The position numbers were made by a program, and so were the translations under genes. Positions 61,900 through 64,000 of a stretch of DNA of 64,000 nt are shown here, in pieces. The stretch covers positions 6,233,024 through 6,297,023 of the forward strand of contig NC_044576.1 of NCBI RefSeq assembly GCF_901933205.1, in the 5' to 3' direction. Numbering within the stretch: the stretch's first letter is position 1; every line of letters starts with the position of its first letter. Below the pieces are notes generated by a model. That model was not told the origin of the DNA. It made no database searches and worked only from the letters and a program-made list of their open reading frames with translations. The DNA is from Camarhynchus parvulus. Lineage: Eukaryota; Chordata; Aves; Passeriformes; Thraupidae.

Positions 61900-63841
61900 C
61901 TGTTTCTCAATATCACCACACACACACGTGTTTAACCTGCTCAGAACGCAATGCAGGGATGTGCAAACAGATCCCAATTCTTGCTTTGAGCCTGATGGAC
62001 TCATGCTTAAAACTGTTTTTGCTCAGAGAAGACCCCCAGCAGAAGTGAGGCTCCCAGTGGTGTGGCAGCCACCTTTCAGCATGTGGGAGAAGCGGGGCTC
62101 ATCCCAGCTGTCCTGGCTCCTGCCCAGCTCCCCCAGCTCTTCACTGGCTGCTGCTGCTGCCCCAGCCCCAGCACACCTGAGTCACATCACGGTAAATATG
62201 CCTAGTGAGATCAAGAAGCATTTTGTCTGAGTAGGGAGTTAGTAAAACTGAGATCACAGGCTTAAAAATCATCCTCATAATTTATATTTGGGAGACAGTA
62301 TTGAAAGCTGACATATATAACAAAGATATACTTTCATGTAGCCCTACATAATAATATTTTCACAGAAATATTGGCATTGATAGCAACAGAATTCACTCGA
62401 ATAATTGATCCCCCTACTTCAATAGAAGATCAGCCCCCATATCTATATTACTCATAGAAAACTAGAGTAGAAGATAAAAAAATTAAAGTGAGAGGCTTTG
62501 GTAGCAAATGAACATATTTCCACTGAGTTCTACAGAATTAAAGTCTCATCTGCAACACTGTCATCCAAAGGTATGTCTTTGAAATGCAGTCAGGAGATCT
62601 GTATCAGTCCTGCTTTTGTAGTATGTCACTGAAAATGGTTTCTGGGGCATCGGAACTGCATGATCCAGCAATTTGTTAAGTTGAAATGTGACATTTCAAA
62701 AAGAGGCTGGAATGGTCTCAGAGCAAAATCAACACAAAAATCTGCATCCCTTTTTTATCCAGACAGATGCTGGGTAAGAAAACTCTAATGAAAAACTGGG
62801 GTTAGTGGCAAAACTGCCCTGTGACAGTTGCATACCAAAACTGCCAAGAGCAGGGAAGCACAGCAAAGGGGTGTCTTCCTCTCACCTTGTTCATTCAGAA
62901 AACACCCCAAAATCCTCACTCAGGCTGGAGGCCTCTCAGGCTCACTCTGTTGCTTACAAATGAGTCAGTAAAAGAGGAAGTGGTGCTACTAAACACTGAG
63001 CCCCCCAAGCTCCAATCAATGTAAAACACCTCGTTTGAAGCAAAGCATTGCTGTTACCTTGCCTGACTTTGGCGAGAACAGGCACAGATTTACCGGAATA
63101 AGGAGAAAAATAAACCAAAACCAACATCCTCCCAAGTCAGGGCTCCCCAGGGCCATACACACACTTCTGCCATCATCATAAGGGAGCATGTGCAGCCTCC
63201 CCACCTACCCATTAGCAGGCAATTTTCTAACACTCTGTCAAAGAGCGGAATTATCACAAGTTTCATTTTCCTTACTAGCGGAGCTAACTGCATTCTGAAA
63301 TGTGCTATCTACATATTTTTAAGCTTGTTTCATTCACTCTGTTCCTAAATCAGCAAAATTTAGCAATCTTCAACATCTCCCTGCCCTGAGTGAAATTTCT
63401 TTTACTACTGGAGAGGAGGGAGAAGGTCAAGAAGGCCTGGGAAAATTTGTTAGCATGATCTGTAATATGAATTTGGCAGTAAAGAAATTGAGAACATTTC
63501 TTTGGAAAACAATCAAAGGGCAAAGTTTCCTCTCAGAGCCGTGTGGTAATTCACAACTTACATGCTCCAAGGAAACTTGCTGCTCTGATGATCAGAATAG
63601 CAAACTATTTGCTGTCTGCCTGACAGACCAAAGATGGTCATTTTTCCTCCCTTTGTCAGTATCTTTCTGTCCAGGCAGGGCCACTTTGTGTGTCCCTTGA
63701 CACACAGATGAAGACTGAATGACGCATCTCTGCTCAGGAGGATTAATCCAAGTTAGATATGGCACAAAAAGAAGTGACCAACAGTAACAGGGCATAAACG
63801 CTGGCTGAGTCTTGTAGAGACTGACAGATGCTTTCTCTTAC

Positions 63842-63978
63842 CTGGGTCTCAGCTGCTCCTGCTGTACTTGATAAGTCAGTGTCTTCCTGGTTATCCACTC
63901 TCAGGACATACAAGCCACCAATACAGCTGAGGATCTTGAAAGCCACTGAGCTGAGGAAATTTGAGCCATCAGTATCCA
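63842..63978 (-). other. Weak candidate exon, unknown gene
   Basis: This 137-nt minus-strand segment lies between an acceptor-like CTAGCTGCAG|TGG and a perfect donor CAG|GTAAGA, with one open frame throughout (DTDGSNFLSSVAFKIL... ending AAETQ). It would be phase 0 at the donor. I do not recognise the protein. It could be an exon of the neighbouring gene upstream of ARID5B (CABCOCO1 by mammalian gene order), a non-coding RNA exon, or chance. Confidence 0.25.
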
Positions 63979-64000
63979 CTGCAGCTAGGGCTCATCAACA

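Larger units (their letters stand above)
31081..64000. other. Sequence upstream of ARID5B with no confident gene
   Basis: I found no exon with convincing homology in these 33 kb. The region contains conserved-looking AT-rich blocks (34.18-34.46, 39.23-39.7, 43.5-45.56 and 46.03-46.5 kb), microsatellites, small tandem duplications and one bulged hairpin. The segments 31.3-34.1, 35-39.2, 39.7-43.4 and 46.7-61.6 kb show otherwise ordinary unique DNA. Mammalian gene order would put CABCOCO1, then TMEM26, beyond this region. Confidence 0.6.

Noticed and set aside
1..64000. CR1 LINE copies, tRNA or rRNA genes, CRISPR arrays
   Set aside because: No typical CR1 3' end repeats, tRNA-like cloverleaf or regular spaced repeats were noticed. 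Old diverged CR1 fragments could have been missed by eye.

Overview
This is a vertebrate nuclear genome window, and most likely avian. It holds the 5' end of one protein gene, ARID5B, on the minus strand. The three coding exons translate to peptides nearly identical to the N-terminus of vertebrate ARID5B (residues 1-169). They are joined by consensus splice sites with matching phases. The avian call is an inference: introns are compact, I recognise no mammalian SINEs, and the one clear mobile element is a short solo LTR of a kind common in songbirds. A passerine is plausible but not proven.

Layout from right to left, which is the direction of ARID5B transcription. From 31.1 to 64 kb lies sequence upstream of ARID5B. 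I see no confident gene there, only AT-rich blocks that look like conserved non-coding elements, small repeats, a bulged hairpin, and two weak coding candidates at the far right (61.65-61.9 kb and 63.84-63.98 kb). In mammals the next gene upstream is CABCOCO1 (C10orf107), on the same strand as ARID5B, so these could be its 3' exons, but I cannot recognise the protein. From about 27.85 to 31.08 kb is a large CpG island with the ARID5B promoter, 5'UTR, exon 1 (29244-29264), a 172-bp intron 1 and exon 2 (28811-29071). Intron 2 (16029-28810) contains a strongly enhancer-like block next to the island (27.04-27.64 kb), another at 23.1-24.45 kb, and a good polyadenylation-site match near 17.2 kb. Exon 3 is 15803-16028. 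Positions 1-15802 are the beginning of intron 3, which is very large in other vertebrates. Exon 4 and the DNA-binding ARID domain lie beyond the left edge.

The observations most worth checking concern how ARID5B is expressed. (1) Two overlapping start codons exchange roles depending on whether intron 1 is spliced. (2) Intron 3 carries what reads as a complete alternative terminal exon at 12706-12814: an 85-bp pyrimidine tract, TTTTCTGCAG acceptor, AATAAA, CA cleavage site and U/GU-rich downstream element. It would give a truncated protein without the ARID domain. (3) A solo LTR with a perfect 6-bp target duplication lies in intron 3 in the same orientation as the gene. (4) Several perfect inverted repeats are present, the best at 8178-8224. 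(5) Upstream of the promoter lie a perfect CRE and a near-consensus CTCF site. I found no CRISPR array, operon, prokaryotic system, tRNA or rRNA.
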